The position numbers and the translations under genes were made by a program. A model generated the notes under the pieces. It was not told where the DNA came from. It worked only from the letters and a program-made list of their open reading frames with translations, and did not search any database. A DNA stretch of 64,000 nucleotides, from positions 5,086,501 through 5,150,500 of the forward strand of contig OX485807.1 of NCBI GenBank assembly GCA_950295325.1, given 5' to 3'. This DNA comes from Polytrichum commune. Lineage: Eukaryota > Streptophyta > Polytrichopsida > Polytrichales > Polytrichaceae. Shown one piece after another: positions 23,565-45,804 of the stretch. Positions within the stretch are counted from its first letter, which is position 1. Each line of letters opens with the position of its first letter.

Positions 23565-24189
23565 ACTTAACCCTTTCTCTCTAGAGCAAGCCCTTGGGGG
23601 CTTCTCATCCCAAGTGATACTCCATGGCAATATAAATCATCCACCTTGGTGTCCACTTTGAAGCTAGGCTTGAAATTGATTCATCTCGTCCACCACTGCA
23701 AGGTGGCAGTAGTCCATGGGCAAAGGGGCTCTTCATTCATGAGCTTGCTTCCTCAAGAAGCTATTGTTAATAATATTGTTATTATTAGCATTCGCATTTC
23801 ATCTCATAGCAAACACAAATTACTAGTTGACTCGTTTGACTTTGAACAATATGATTTTTTTTCATGATGGGTTTACATAAAGGTCCAAGCCCAAGAAAGT
23901 TGGGATCTAAAATACCCCTTAGTGGACCTAACTTTCGGACTCAAATTGGACCCAAACCTAAAGATTGATTTCTCAAACGCGGAGGAGTATTTTCTTGAGT
24001 GGAACTAATGAGATTTGGCAGGAAAAGTGATGCCACATTAGTGCCACTTTGTTTTTTCATACCTTGAACCCGGACCCTAGTGCGAACTAATTGGGTCAAA
24101 TTTTCACTCTCAATTGATAGGATTTCTCGATTTGGGAGTTTCTTTGATCATGGACCCTAGTGTAAACCCACCCTTAGACCTAGGAATAT
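23565..24189. other. intergenic, nothing recognised
   Basis: No supported gene. The text near 23930-24180 is similar to 51765-52150 (phrases around lines such as gaccctagtgtaaaccca), so it is probably another dispersed repeat. Confidence 0.4.
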
Positions 24190-24910
24190 TGAGAGTGCAA
24201 TTTCATGTGATCCCTCAACCAAAGAGAAACTATATCTAGAACAATCATGGTAGGAGCAAAATTATCAAGTAAAGTTTAATGTGAGAAACTCAACATGTCA
24301 ATGAACTTTGTCCCACCTCTAGAATAGGCATATGAAGTCCAAATTTGAAAATCCAAATCCTCACATATGTGTGTTTCAAACATATCCAACATTTTCTTAA
24401 CGTCCTCATCCACCCTATCATCCAAATCAAGATTCTCACTAGCTACACCAATGTAAGAAGTTCAACTTTGCAACTGTTGGACCTTCGTTGAAACAAAAAT
24501 ATTTTCCTCATGTATCTTCGTAATGAAGTTGATGTCCACATTCAAGTGGCTAATCATGAAATATGTTGGTGATAGCGGGTTGAATACCCATGAGCATCAA
24601 AGGTGGTATGAAAGTTCCAAGTTTATTGGTACAAACTTTTTAGCAATAGAGGTTGAAACCTCCTACTGAAAAATACACCACCCACCAAGCTACACTAGTA
24701 TCTCCAATTAGGTTGACCTTGCAAATAGGCAGGTTGATGATTCACCTATGCCCGTTCCCTTGGCTCACAACCGGTTCACAAAAACCATTCAATGTTGTTT
24801 GCTCATATATATGGCAACCACAAAATCATGTACTTTGTCATTACAGTAATAAATATTCAAAGTAGTGTGGATTGTCAATAAATTAACATGGGTTGACCTA
24901 ACTACACATA
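24190..24910. repeat. degenerate repeat family R3
   Basis: Shares ordered phrases with 5835-6560 and 31020-31690, ending with an AAATATTCAAAGTAGTGTGG-type stretch near 24848. No coding capacity. Confidence 0.45.
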
Positions 24911-25163
24911 AAAATGTACTCTGAACATAGGTAGCCATTGTTTTGAAACCCCTACCACTAGAACCAACAAGCTATGATCTGGGAATGAAAAGAAAAAAGA
25001 AGTATCAAATCATCATCATTGCAAGCTTTGATTCATATCATAACATGAAATAAACCTCAGTGTTTCATTCATCGACAAGAATGGGAGACCGTTTCCCTTA
25101 CATTGATCATGTTTTACTAAACTTCAAAATAAAGATAAATCCTTTCCTGCAAAAGGAAAGGTA

Positions 25164-25277
25164 CATAACATTATTCAGATCCATAACAATGTTCTGCGGG
25201 ACTGGGAATATCCGGGATCACTACGTGGAGCACTGTCAATCCCACAAAATACTGTTATGAATCTGAATAGTGTTATG
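25164..25277. mobile_element. family D foldback element, short copy
   Basis: 114 bases that are almost all inverted repeat: CATAACATTATTCAG at the left pairs with CTGAATAGTGTTATG at the right, and the arms extend to about 40 bases. TA on each side is compatible with a 2-base target duplication. A related 167-base copy lies at 27247-27413. Confidence 0.75.
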
Positions 25278-25589
25278 TACATAGTCTCTTGTAAGTCTCA
25301 TTTTCTTTTTAAATTTTATTTTATTTTTGAAATTTCTTTTTTTCCCTGATAGCCAATGGCGACAAGTGCAGGCTCATCTTGGTCCGTAAGTTAATTATCG
25401 CAGACACTGTACCCAGGTTCATGTAACATAGTCAAACTTAAGACTTAGGTGGCCTGAAATTATTATCTATGTATGTAGTAGTACAGACTCGGAGTCCACC
25501 TTGAAAACTTAAGATAATGCTTTCAATCGCAATCCGGGTGGCTCATCTCAGCCATTGGAGAGCATGGAAGTTGGGACTTAGGCCCATAC

Positions 25590-26030
25590 CACATGAACGG
25601 CAGCGGCAGTGAACCCGCTGCCATGATTGGCCGGCCTCGGGCATGGCTCACCTCACAGGCGGCACTGGCAGGGGGCGAAGGTGTGAGGTGGCTGCCAGGC
25701 TGGGGCAGCCACAGTTCCAGGCACTGGCGCCTGGTAACCCGTACACTTCGGAGGCAGTGGCAGCCACGTCAGCCTCCCCCCTCGCCCAGGGAGCATCCTC
25801 CCTTCCCCGAAACTGTGGTGGAACTCTACTAGACTGTGCTGGATGAGGTGGGAGAGTCTGTGCCCGCCCGGCACCTTCCCGGAAGCTGTTGCTGCCAACC
25901 GGCAGCTGCCTCCCGTATGGTAGGGTCCGCCGGCAGCGTGTGAGGTGGCTCAGGCAGGCCTATACATAAGCCTAGCCAGCAACCCTGTACCGGCTGCCGG
26001 CCGTGTGGCTGCGGCCTTACCATGTCACAT
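25590..26030. other. GC-rich block of unknown origin
   Basis: About 440 bases visibly much richer in G+C than the surroundings, with GGCAGC/GCTGCC repeats on both strands. Overlapping ORFs of 60-80 codons exist in several frames, as expected from composition alone. It ends near CCTATACATAAGCC, a possible TATA-like site. It could be an inserted element or a CpG-rich regulatory region; no family is recognised. Confidence 0.45.
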
Positions 26031-26092
26031 GGGTCCCGAGCAAGTATGACATGGATGCCTACATGGCACCATTTTTTGGAGGTGAGGCCTGG

Positions 26093-26161
26093 GACTTGTG
26101 TCGAGAGTTGAGAGTCAGGTCGAGCAAATACCTAGGCCCAACTCTCAACACAAGTCCCGAG
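26093..26161. repeat. hairpin of about 17-base arms
   Basis: GGGACTTGTGT..AGTTGAGAG near 26093-26116 is complementary to CTCTCAACACAAGTCCC near 26142-26159, with four extra bases in the left arm. Function unknown. Confidence 0.5.
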
Positions 26162-26338
26162 ATTTTCTGTGGAATTTTTTACGATCTGATTTTAATGAAC
26201 ATAAACCATATTTGAATGATTTTTCGAGGTTCAAAAGTTTTTTTTTGCCTCCATGTTGAGACTTGGGATCCCATGTGAAGTGGCACTGAGTTTGCGGCTT
26301 TCAAAGAGATTTCATTAGCTTCACCCATGAAGGTCTAG

Positions 26339-26696
26339 GGTAGACATGCCTAAATCAAACACAACAATAATCTAGATACCTTTATTTTGAGTGGTATGCA
26401 GTTAGATGTGGATCTAAGAAATGGCACTAAAAAGGCATGTGGTTAAAGAGAAATTGGACTATGTGCTCAGAATATGCCAACTATTCTAGGCCCACTAGTC
26501 AACATGATTGGAGGAACATATATGACTGCTAAAGGAGCACAAGAATCTTTCACTTAAGATATTCATACGAGCTCCGAAAAGTATGAAACAATTAGTGACA
26601 TGCGCGGTTTTGGATTTGGTAATCATCTTGCACTAATTGCATGCTTCATATCCTACAAGAAGTGGGTGCAAAGAGAAAAGTATCCATCTAAGGTAT
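26339..26696 (+). mobile_element. family A copy, decayed ends
   Basis: Starts AGGGTAGACATGCCTAAATC and ends near CTAAGGTATGTCTATTT. Internal similarity is good; the right terminus has diverged. Confidence 0.75.
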
Positions 26697-27246
26697 GTCT
26701 ATTTAAAGAAATGTTTAAGGGGATTGATGTACAAGTTATATATACAAGAGTGAGTCCTCGTCAAGTCTTAATATCATATTAATATCGTATGTGTGTGTGT
26801 ATATATATATATATATGAATATAAGAGTACATTATCGTATATCAAGGAGAAATTAATAAATATAGGCATATGTGACATTGATGATCTTTACTATTTAAGT
26901 ATGTATGGTCATTTAAGGGCGCGCATGTTATGTATTTGAAGAAAAATTTGAAATGTACTTGATGGATGAGTTAAACTAAGATAGGGTTCATCTTTCATCT
27001 TTAGCTAAAAAATGACAGCATCTAGCTCAAAAATATGGGGAAGTCCAAATAGGGCCTCTTGGATGCTTAGGGGTACCACATGCATTGGTTGTGGTGGGTT
27101 TGGTGTTTATTGTAAGCATTGCTATTAGAGGTTGTGGAGGGAGCATAGTGACAAAGTGTTCAACAATTTGTCTTGAAGATTTGAGAAGATTCATTTGATC
27201 ATTTGGGAATAATTTGTTGTATTATGTCAAGTCAAATTGGCAATGT
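26697..27246. other. intergenic with (GT)n(AT)n microsatellite
   Basis: Holds a compound microsatellite at about 26789-26815 and otherwise nothing that can be identified. Confidence 0.5.
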
Positions 27247-27413
27247 CATAACATTATTTAGATTCATAACAATGTTCGATGGGACTGACGATATTCCACG
27301 TGGTATTCCTGGATATTCCCCACATTCAGTCTAAATGTGGGGAATATCCTAAAATACTATGTGGAATATTGTTAGTCCCACAAAACATTGTTAGGGATTT
27401 GAATAATGTTATG
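27247..27413. mobile_element. family D foldback element, long copy
   Basis: Arms of about 60 bases pair CATAACATTATTTAG...ATATTCCACGT with its complement ending ..AATAATGTTATG. A second small palindrome (CCCCACATT..AATGTGGGG) lies in the loop. GT stands on each side. Confidence 0.75.
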
Positions 27414-27539
27414 GTACTACAAGAGAGTATGATATTCTATTATTTGTGCTCTGCAAGATGTGTTGAATTATTTGACAATACATATAGCATCAAAACCAAC
27501 ATCATTTCCATAAAGACATGTGGGCCTTATGTAATCACT

Positions 27540-27727
27540 CTTCTTAGTTGGACGTCTATATTTGAATGGTATTTGGCAAGGATCGTGTGAGGAATAAACA
27601 CCAAAAATACATTTCTTACAAGGAGATGGGACGATATACCTAAAACATAGACACTATTCTAGGTTCAATTGTAAATATAATATAGAAGACCTATGTCATC
27701 ATTTTCAAAGGAAGAGAATCTTTACCT
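27540..27727 (+). mobile_element. family A fragment, decayed
   Basis: Weak but ordered similarity to the left half of family A (the segment TTTGAATGGTAT to GAGAATCTTTAC). Ends not found. Confidence 0.5.
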
Positions 27728-29182
27728 TGACCTCCTATAACTTCTACATGTCTACTCAACTTCAAAAATTTGAAAAGACAATCTTTGTGATAACTACACA
27801 AGATAATTTCTAAACCGATCCAATGACCCGGAATATGATCTACAAAGTAGAATGTACCCACAAAGAAACCACATGGTTACCTTGGGATTCGAACCTCCAC
27901 ATTATTTCCTAGAATATATCCATATTAGGATGGGTCCCAAGAACTACTCGGTTGCACTAAGTGATGTTATGAAGCATTGTTAGAGATGTATACCATAAAT
28001 CGTAGATTAAAGATAGTACACCTTTCACTTAACTTGGGTGGCACTTGGTAGAGGGTGTTCTTTACTCCAAGTGCTAGTCTATGTCATGAACAATAAACAA
28101 CTTTCTTGTAAAGGTTTAAATAAGTAGATGCCTTGTTATGTAATGTTTGTGTTTGTCTTGTTTATTGGTGTCATAAGAGTCGCGGGACCGTTTGTGGTAG
28201 AAGACAATAGTCATGTGCGCATTGTTGATTTTGGAGGTAATAGCTCATGGGAGGGGATCATTTAGACTTTGTGTGCAACTAATGAATGCGATTGTGCATG
28301 GTTGTTATTTATGTATAGTTTGACTCAGGGAGCTCTATGCCTTCACATGGGCACATAGCACCACCTCTTCTAGTTTGGGGAAGTATGCAAGATTTTAGTG
28401 CATGCTTTCAAGGAGTCAATGTTAACATGAATCTAGATTGGGATTGCCTTTTAATGTGCATACTCTAGTCTTGGTCACTCTCAATGTCTCCCTCTTTCCA
28501 TGACAACATTTAAATTCTTATAATGATATTTTTTTAATCATCTTTTAAGGTTTTACATATTTATATGTTTGTTTTTGGTTATGTTGGATTTCAACATCAA
28601 CCTTGTGCTAATAAATTTTTTAATAATTAATGTACACATCCACATGTTGTGAGGCTGTCTTTCTTGCTTTGTGTTGGCATTTTTGTTTGTAGAAACTTGT
28701 AACTTAATGCAAGTGAATGTTGTATTTTATTCATTGAGAGAGAGAGAGACATTATCCCTCTTCAATTATTTATAATTCCATCAGAAATACAATATGACCA
28801 AAGCACCGCAGTGCTGGGAGAGAGCCAGGCTAATATGCCATGTTGTAGTGATGATTAACAATTGGATGAAATCCATACCAATTATCTACAACAGAGTTTA
28901 GCATATTTCGTATCCTAGTATTTAAAATATTGTCATGGATGATTGAAGTTTGGATGAAAAGTCACTTAGTAAGTGACAGTTATTGCAACACTGTAGAATA
29001 CCCAATGTTTTTCAAATAAGGGTCGACAAATAATGTTAGGTTTATAATTAATATTGAGCAAGACACATAGAATTGGTGACAGTAAATAGGATATTTAGTG
29101 TAGGGATTTGGCACAGGGTATTGCACCAAAATGCAGCATTGGGCCATGATGAGTTGTTTCCGAGGCTCTTGTCCATGAAGGT

Positions 29183-29220
<38 letters not shown>

Positions 29221-30779
29221 GGTGAAATTCACCTTCTAAAATTGCATTGATGTTTAAATAGAATATTGCCAACATGACTTTGCACTACAAAGGAAATCGT
29301 TAGGAGGTTGAAAGGCTCTTCTCTCTTTTCTCACATAACACTCAAAGGATGAGGTGATATCATAGATTATAAGATCTATTGGCTCTCCCATATGGGGAGA
29401 GACCTAGTGATGGTATCTGAAATGAGCCAAAAGTTTGGTAGCCAATCAAAACCAACCACGTATGTGATGTGATTCGGAAGTGTTAATACTAGCAACTCCT
29501 TCTTCAAGTGGAGTCCAATTGCAAGTGATTGTTGATTTCAAAAAGTCTCTAAAATGAGCCAAAGTATGGCCTTCAGATCACCAACCGGAATTAACCATGT
29601 GTGTAGGATAATAATAGGGCATAGCACTTTTGCGACTAGTCACTTGTTATGAAAACTAATCCAATGACCGTTTGAGAATTGTCACAAAGGGAAAGTGGTG
29701 GGGAACCATCAAAGGATCGCATTCATACAATTCAAATCCTAAATTTTAAGAAAACCCTTTTTTTCTCTCCCATCATCAATTAAGCCCACCAAAAAATTAT
29801 GTGGACACTTGCACATGTGGGGAGTTATGTAAGCATTATGCTTCGACAACACTTCCAAATGCAGATTCAACCTGAATCTTCTTACCTCATTTATCAAATG
29901 ACAACTTTGTAAAGAACACTAAACCAACTTGTTTAATAATGTTTCTCTCGCTTTATCACCACCTTAGGTACTGAGGCATTAAAGTGACACTTTGAGAAAC
30001 TTTAGCCTACTTAAATAGCTTGGAAAAATCTCAAAAAAAATAAAAAATCATAGATTAGCAAATCTATACAAAGTCCACATAATGTTTTTCAAAAAAATAA
30101 TAAACTCATATTTAACCTACAGAAATTCACAACGTCATATTAAGGAAAAGAGCCTTTTACTCTCCACTAGGGGGGGGGGGGGTTATTGATGTTGGATTGC
30201 TAGATGAAAATCACCACAAAATCAACCTTGTTGCAGGTAAGGATCTTCAATTAAGTGAAGGTGTTGTCTTCCTTTTGTGGATCACTTCTTACACTACCTC
30301 GTTGAGCGGATAAATCCCTAATTAACCATCATGATTAGCCAAAGTTGGTGCTCTTTTAAAAGTATTCTTGCATCCTTCTTGCATTGCTATTAGGAATGGC
30401 CTAAGTGGTGCTATTTTTTTTGTTAGGCCGCATATAATCAATCACTTTTAACAACCACTTACTCATAACTTACTCAATGGCACCGTGGCACTCACTTGTT
30501 GACAACTTAAGGATGGAAAACATGTGTCAACAAAAGGAAGGTATTACTTTAAGACCTCAGTACCTTACAAGGCATTGTACTTAAAAAATTTACACCGTCA
30601 TAATTTGGCCCTAAATATAAACATGAGGCCAACAACCCCACACCATGATCTTCATCCAGCACACTTATTTACATCCGGTTAGCCCTTAATTGTCCCTAGT
30701 GGGGTTATCACATGGCAAGAAGGAAATCCAGATTGCCACCTCATGTCATCATTTCCCCTTAATATGGAGATTCTTACAT
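27728..30779. other. intergenic, no gene; microsatellites
   Basis: Contains a (GA)n run near 28735, a (AT)n run of over 30 bases at about 29186-29217, and a run of 12 G near 30171-30182. No protein-coding region, RNA gene or family assignment can be supported. Confidence 0.5.
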
Positions 30780-31690
30780 GTTTCAAGAATAGAGAGTTGC
30801 AAGTCCCATATGATGACCATTGTGGTTTAAAAGAAAACAATGCTCCAAAGTATGCTTGACGATCATATAAGAAGTCTAAAACTTGAGCAAGGCAACAAAC
30901 TTATAAGCATCCACATTGTTTTTAGCAATTTTGACAACACCCAAAACCAAAGACGTTCTAAAGATCACATTCAAGTTCAATATGAGAGACACCCATCATC
31001 AACATCAATCAATAAGCTTTTACCCATTTAGAACTAGCGTATGTACTTTAATTCGAAGATTCAAATCCTCCCTCTTGTGTATATGAATATTTTACAAATA
31101 TTAAGGCTTTCTCCATGGTCCTCATCTATCCATCATCCAGAGTTAGAGATGACAGAGATTTTTCTCACTACAACTTTGCAACCGTTGCATCTTCTCAAAA
31201 TTTGGTGGGAAAAAGGGGCTTGTCTTCCCACGACTTCACCAAGGTATGTGGGTGCTATTTGGTTCCTTTTTCATGTTCTCCAACTTCTACCGATTAGACT
31301 TGCACAACAAAACTCGTGTTGCATCAGCAAATCTATGATGAAACATATGCAAACACCAGATTGTAAAACAGTCTTCCCCTGGTTTAGTTATGATTATCAG
31401 AAGTGCATGTTTGTTGATTTCTTGACTGGATATATAGGTCCTCCCAATTGTGTTCACTATTTTAGTGTAGAGTAGTTGTTAATATTTGATCCTCACCGAA
31501 CCACATACCAATGAAATATAGGGGTCTAATTAAGAAAAGTAACCACAGAACACCTGCATACCTTACCAAGGTGGCTTCAGAAAAATTGTTGGTGGTAGTG
31601 GGCTGAAATGCCTTCGACATCAAGGGTGGTATGACGGTTCCGAAGTTCATTGGAATGCACACTGGGGCAATTAAAAATTAATTGCGATGG
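30780..31690. repeat. degenerate repeat family R3 with a family A insertion
   Basis: Shares phrases with the 24 kb and 6 kb copies on both sides of a reverse-oriented family A fragment at about 31430-31574 (ending CATACCTTACC). This suggests the smaller element inserted into the older repeat. The boundaries are approximate. Confidence 0.45.
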
Positions 31691-33240
31691 ATGCATTCCA
31701 TGTAATCAAACAAGTCGATGAATACAGAAACAACAACTGGTCCACCTCCACAATTCACGTAGTTGCAAAACCATGTTGCTATTTGAAAACATGAATGCTA
31801 AATCAGAAGAACATAGAAGACTAAGCAGGAATAGCCACACGGAACAGGCAGGACATATCTTCAACTTGGTCAATATGGATTGCCATTCTTTCCATTCAGA
31901 TGCAAAAAAGACACCCACATGGACCCAAGATACAAGAAGTAAAAAATTAGAGATGGTTTAGAGATCCATCTCTGTGAAGCATGACGAATCAGCCAAGTGT
32001 GATATAGTGCCCACTTACTTCCTCTTTGAAAGTACATGCCAAGAGGCGGAGCTTATTGAAACAGCAAACAGAGTCTGTAGTGAGATCTTTGCCTGGACCT
32101 AAAGACCCTGTGGCAAATAATCAATCATACTGATGCTAGACACTGTTTTTTTTTATCCAGGCGCTCAGGCAACCACAGAGACAGCCACAAACTACGTCAA
32201 GCTCCAACATGCTGCTCGCATAGTTGTGGGCAAAACTGTGGGCAGGGTCTTCAAGTGCAGCCGGCCTGTAGCAATGTGCACAAAGGATCAGATTGCTACT
32301 TGAGAACAAGACTTCAGCAATTTTAAGGTGAGCTGAGGTGAGAAGTGGTGACAGCCTCACGCACTTTCACACATGCGACTTGAAACCACTTCTTCCACCA
32401 TTCGGACAAAACAAGAGACTTAAACCTAGAGATCAAAGTGGACTTCCAACCAGAACCAGGACTGCAAATATTGACTAAAATAGCATGCACCTTGTGAACC
32501 CTTCAGCAAAACAGGATACTCACTAATTTCAGAACATGGACAAAGGAGATGAAGCTGGAGGAGTACAATTTCCACATCCTAACCACAATGGAAGACTAAA
32601 GAGTGTCCCTTAAAAGCTGTAGAATGATTTAAAAAGTAGCAGTCACATTGATGATACAGACCAGCACACGGGTGCTCAGTGAAAGTAAGTAAAATGGAAA
32701 GTAAGCAGAGAGAGAAAGAAACCTCAGCCATACTTGTCGCTCATCAGATGATCCAGTCCTTGTCAGGATCTGAGATGATATCCTACCTGTTATAAGGGAC
32801 TGGTCTTCTACAAATGTAAATAGTGGAATTTCCTGGACGTCACATACTGTGATGATACTTAAAAGAACCTGTCTGTGCAATACATGCCCTGAAATAGAAC
32901 CCTGCTTGTGCCAAGTTCTAAGGTTCCAATTTCAGCTCCTGCACAAACATAATAGCATACACCCGTCTAAGCACCTGACCAGCTCAAGTAGCTGGTTGGG
33001 TGACTATACTGGCTGAAGATATTCGAGCCAGAAATAATGGTTTCACAATCTTCAGGCTTTGCGAGTAGAGCCCACATTCATTGTGCAAACAACTTTCATC
33101 CTCATTTCATCTTCGAGCTGGAGCAGTGGGTGGCCGAACACCAATAAGATGAGGTCCTGACCTCCGACCTACAGGATGGGAAAAACATTATGTGAGATTT
33201 TTTGTCTGGCGGAGATGACCTCACAGCACACACTTTGCAG
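31691..33240. other. region downstream of the kinase, nothing assigned
   Basis: No supported gene. Short ORFs here lack recognisable motifs. Part of 32900-33250 could be read-through 3' UTR of the kinase; AATAAA on the minus strand at about 33254-33259 is a possible poly(A) signal. Confidence 0.4.
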
Positions 33241-33722
33241 AATTTTTTTTCCCTTTATTGTCAAAAGGGTTCACAGCGAACTACCCATAGCTGAATATCA
33301 TCTTATCACATCCCAGCACCCATGAAATAATCTCTCTTCCTCACAGCTCTCAGGGCTGACAATTGACAACTAGTGGTGAACACTCAAAAGATTCTTCCTC
33401 ATAAAACTCAGTTAGTTTACTTTAAAGTGTTGCTACAAAGAAGATTAGCACTGCAGCTAACAGTGTAATAGCAATGACAAATGTAGATGCATTGCACTTT
33501 GACTCAAATATATTAATCACGATCATAGACACCAGTTCCACTACCCCCAAAAGAATGTCTATTGAAGTTATCACAAAGTCTCTTCTCAAGCATGCTGAAA
33601 AATTTCAAGGTATAATCAACAGCGCTTTGAGCTTTTGAATTTTGTTACAAGCAAAACAGAAAGAACCATTTCTGATAAGAAAGCCATCTGTAAGTCTACA
33701 ACAATGCTTTCCCCGATGGCCA

Positions 33723-42425
<8,703 letters not shown>

Positions 42426-43500
42426 GATGATAATAATATGTCCCCCCCTCTTCCTCCTCCCCCTAAGGATGCAAGAAGAAACCCTACCACCGTGCTTGAA
42501 ACAATAATAGCATTAACATCCAATGCATGCATGAGCGGCTCCCACTCTCCCCGCCTGTCTCCTCCTCTCCCAATCTTCCAAGAGCCTTCCCTCACGACAC
42601 TCCTCTACTACTCGCCCGCCACACCGCCCTCTGTTCCATCTCGCGATGATTACACCCGTCCTAACTTACTTCCCCCCTGATGATTCCCGTAACCTCCGTG
42701 CCACCAACCTCTGTTCCATCAACCAGCCGGGCTTCACACGCATCGCAAACCGAAATTCCCGTAACAACCACACCCCCTGCGCCCCCCGCTCCACAAAACC
42801 CTCCTCCTCTCCTGTCCTCTTCCCTTCTCCCCCGTTGCTCCCCGTCTCTCCCTTGATCCGCGACAAGCTCCTCCACCCCATACCGTCCACCAAACACGCA
42901 CACTCACTCCCTCTCACTCCCTCTCTCTCTCTATCTCTCTCCCCCCTCTCTCTCTCTCTCTCTCGCTCCCTCTCTGCACCCGTTCTTCTCACTCCGCCTC
43001 TTTCGTCTGAGCCATTACGCTTCCTCGCCTCTCTCCTCCTACTCCTCCTCCTACTACAACCACCAAACCCTCATTGTTCCGCCATACCCTGCAGTTGATG
43101 ATGATGATGATGCTCCCCCTCCCCCTGGTCGTCGCCATAATTCCGTCACCGGCGCAATACTACTACTCGCGAGGCCGCCTGCGTGCTCCCCCGGGGAACC
43201 TCATCGTAATGCCGGTGATGCGGGGTAGGGGGTGACGGCAAGCAGGCACGCGCACGCAAGCGAGGGCGGTTTGAAGCGAGCAGGCTCGCATGGCTATGGC
43301 GGAGAGACGAGACGAGACGAGACGCTCCTCGTAATTGCCAAATAGGGCCGAGGTCTCTCTCCCTCCGACCTCCCCGTGCTAGGGTAAGCTAGCGACCTAC
43401 CCTCCTACCTACCTACCGCCCTCTCTTCCCCTTTCCTACCGACCGACCGCCTTCCATTCCTGTCCTTCCTTCCTTCCCCCCTACGCTGGTGGCGCGGGAG
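42426..43500 (-). promoter_or_regulatory. kinase 5' flank: pyrimidine tracts and GC-rich region
   Basis: Upstream of the kinase start there is a long CT-rich stretch (about 42440-43080, with (CT)n at 42925-42965; GA-rich on the coding strand), then a GC-rich part with (GAGAC)n at 43302-43324. GA-rich 5' UTRs and core promoters are common in plant genes. ORFs here in all frames are products of low complexity. Confidence 0.55.
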
Positions 43501-43795
43501 GTATGTATTAATCGTGTATAATACACGTGGTATATTGTATCTACATTCGTCGCGTATATTGTGGTGGTGGGCCCGTGTTTCCAGCCGGGCAGCCGGGCAG
43601 TGTACGTATTTTCTGGATGGGATGGGGTGAGAAATTTTGGATCTCTGGGAACCATGCATTATGCTTGTATTAGGAACTACCCCTTGTGATGAAATGGGCC
43701 ATTGACAATAGAGACCTTGATTTAGTAGTGGTGTAAGTAGATGAGTGCAAGGTTCAACCAATAGGGATTCATTGGTGAGTCATTTCTTATGGACT

Positions 43796-44183
43796 AAGGT
43801 TGATGTGCCTTAGTATTCGGTGCCCCCATTAAAACACGCACCTATATTTGAGCGGTGAATGTTTGGGTTGTGGGTCTAAGGACGGACGTTAATATGACAT
43901 GTGTTGAAATGAGATTGGACTACATGTTTTAGATGTATTGATACTTCGAGATGCAAATAGTCAATGTAATTGGAGGGGGGGACCTCTATGATCGTTTGAT
44001 AACTCATCAAAGAACCTTAGCTTTGATAATGAATAGGATATCCATACAAGCTCTAGAAATCGTGAGGAACGTGGCTACGAGCATGCATTGGACCTACTAA
44101 TCATGTCACGTTAATCGCGTGTTACTTGTCCTACAAGAAGTGGGCATGGAGAGAGAAGTCTCCGTGTGAGACCCGCTTACCTT
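43796..44183 (+). mobile_element. family A copy
   Basis: 388 bases, from AAGGTTGATGTGCCTTAG to CGCTTACCTT, with a G-run near 43975 at the usual internal place. Flanks GACT and AGAT do not match. Confidence 0.75.
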
Positions 44184-45635
44184 AGATAACCAACGAGAGG
44201 AGAGTGGATGTCCACCTACTTGAGTTGATTACTAGCAAGACCAACCAATCAATTCAGAGACAAAATTTGAGAATTATGAATGATATTATGCATCCTTGTA
44301 TGAAAATTTGCAAAGGGTTTTGATTTCCCTGCATTTTTGGATGCGCGATCGGCTATGGAGTAGGTGGCTTATGGTCATGCTATGACAATGATCGTCATGG
44401 GATTCAAGTGGAGGAGCCTATTGGGTGGGTGACCATTGGCATGCCCTTGGAGATTGTGATTAACACTAAAGATATACTTACGCTAGTGAAGAAGATGGAC
44501 CATTTGTGATAGGCAAGTGACCCTAATTCAGTCACTTATCTTAAATGGGCCATGACCAACGCTTTTAAAAGATGACAGTGGATCTTGCTCTTGGTCACGG
44601 TCTTCGGACCACTAACTACACAAGAAATCCTAAACAGTCTCATCTCATGGCCCTCGGCCCCTTGGTCACATGTGTAAAAACGGCCCTAAACAATAAGAAT
44701 CAACATCCAAGACCCAAGAACATCTATAAATGATGATGACGATGATGATCCTAACTATGAACTTATGTCAGCTTTTTCAAAAAAAGTTTTGCGAAAGCAA
44801 TCAATCCGGAGTTCACTATCGGAGAGTTGGACCCTTTGTGAGATGTGTGTGTTAAGCTAGTGGGCCACTTGTAGCTCATGAGCAAGTCGTGGTTTTAACT
44901 CATGTGGCATTGAAATCGACGTCCCTATAGATATCATCTAAGTTAAGCCCGTTTTCAACGTTCCAAAAAGATTCTTAATGTTAAATACTCCATTATTTAT
45001 AGTTGTGTGCTATTGTTGTAGTAGTAGTAGTAGTCAATACAACAATTCGTCATTGGAGTGAACTAGTCCATGCGGATTGTGATTTAAGTTTATACTCAAG
45101 CGAAAGTGAGTGAGTGGGGAGTGACCACCATTCATAGCTCACGATTTGGGTCTAGTATACGTACTTCATATCTAACATCGGAGTTACCATCCTAAAAGTT
45201 GAATTAGTCTATCAAGAGCCCAACAATGTGATAGATTGATTCATGTTTATGAAGTAGTCAACATGGCAATCACCCTCACGCATGAGCCTCTTATGTCTAG
45301 AATATGGACGAATCCCAACATTCATCTACAACGTGGATGCAATATGATACTACGTTGCTTTTCAAGTACAAAAGTGACATACATATGTCAAATAAAAATG
45401 AATGTCACACTAATTCTTCATCGCATGCCTCATGGCGATTCATAAGCCTCGTAGTTTTTCTAAACGTGTATATTTAGTGGGTCTGTTGCATGATATTTCA
45501 AAATCCACAATATTTTTCATACTGTCTCCTTGTACCTTGTTATTATCAAGACATTCTAGTCTACAAAGTATGGATGTATTAGGGCTTGAATGAGACCGTA
45601 GTTTAGTGTGACACCGCTCGATCAAAATCCGCTAA
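44184..45635. other. intergenic, no gene
   Basis: A short left-end fragment of family A may lie at 44511-44551. A (TAG)n run is near 45021. Otherwise nothing supported. Confidence 0.45.
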
Positions 45636-45771
45636 TTCTTTGTTGGCTCTGTCTGTAGGACAGAGACTATGCATCAACTTCTTCGTTTCAAGAGCAAATT
45701 TCCTAACCACTTTGCGTTCACACTTGGACGTTACTTGTTCTTGTTATTTTTTGTCCACCTTATTTAATGTG

Positions 45772-45804
<33 letters not shown>

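Noticed and set aside
42438-43098. ORFs rich in Ser, Pro, Arg or Glu upstream of the kinase
   Set aside because: Translations of (CT)n-type low-complexity DNA, open in several frames on both strands.
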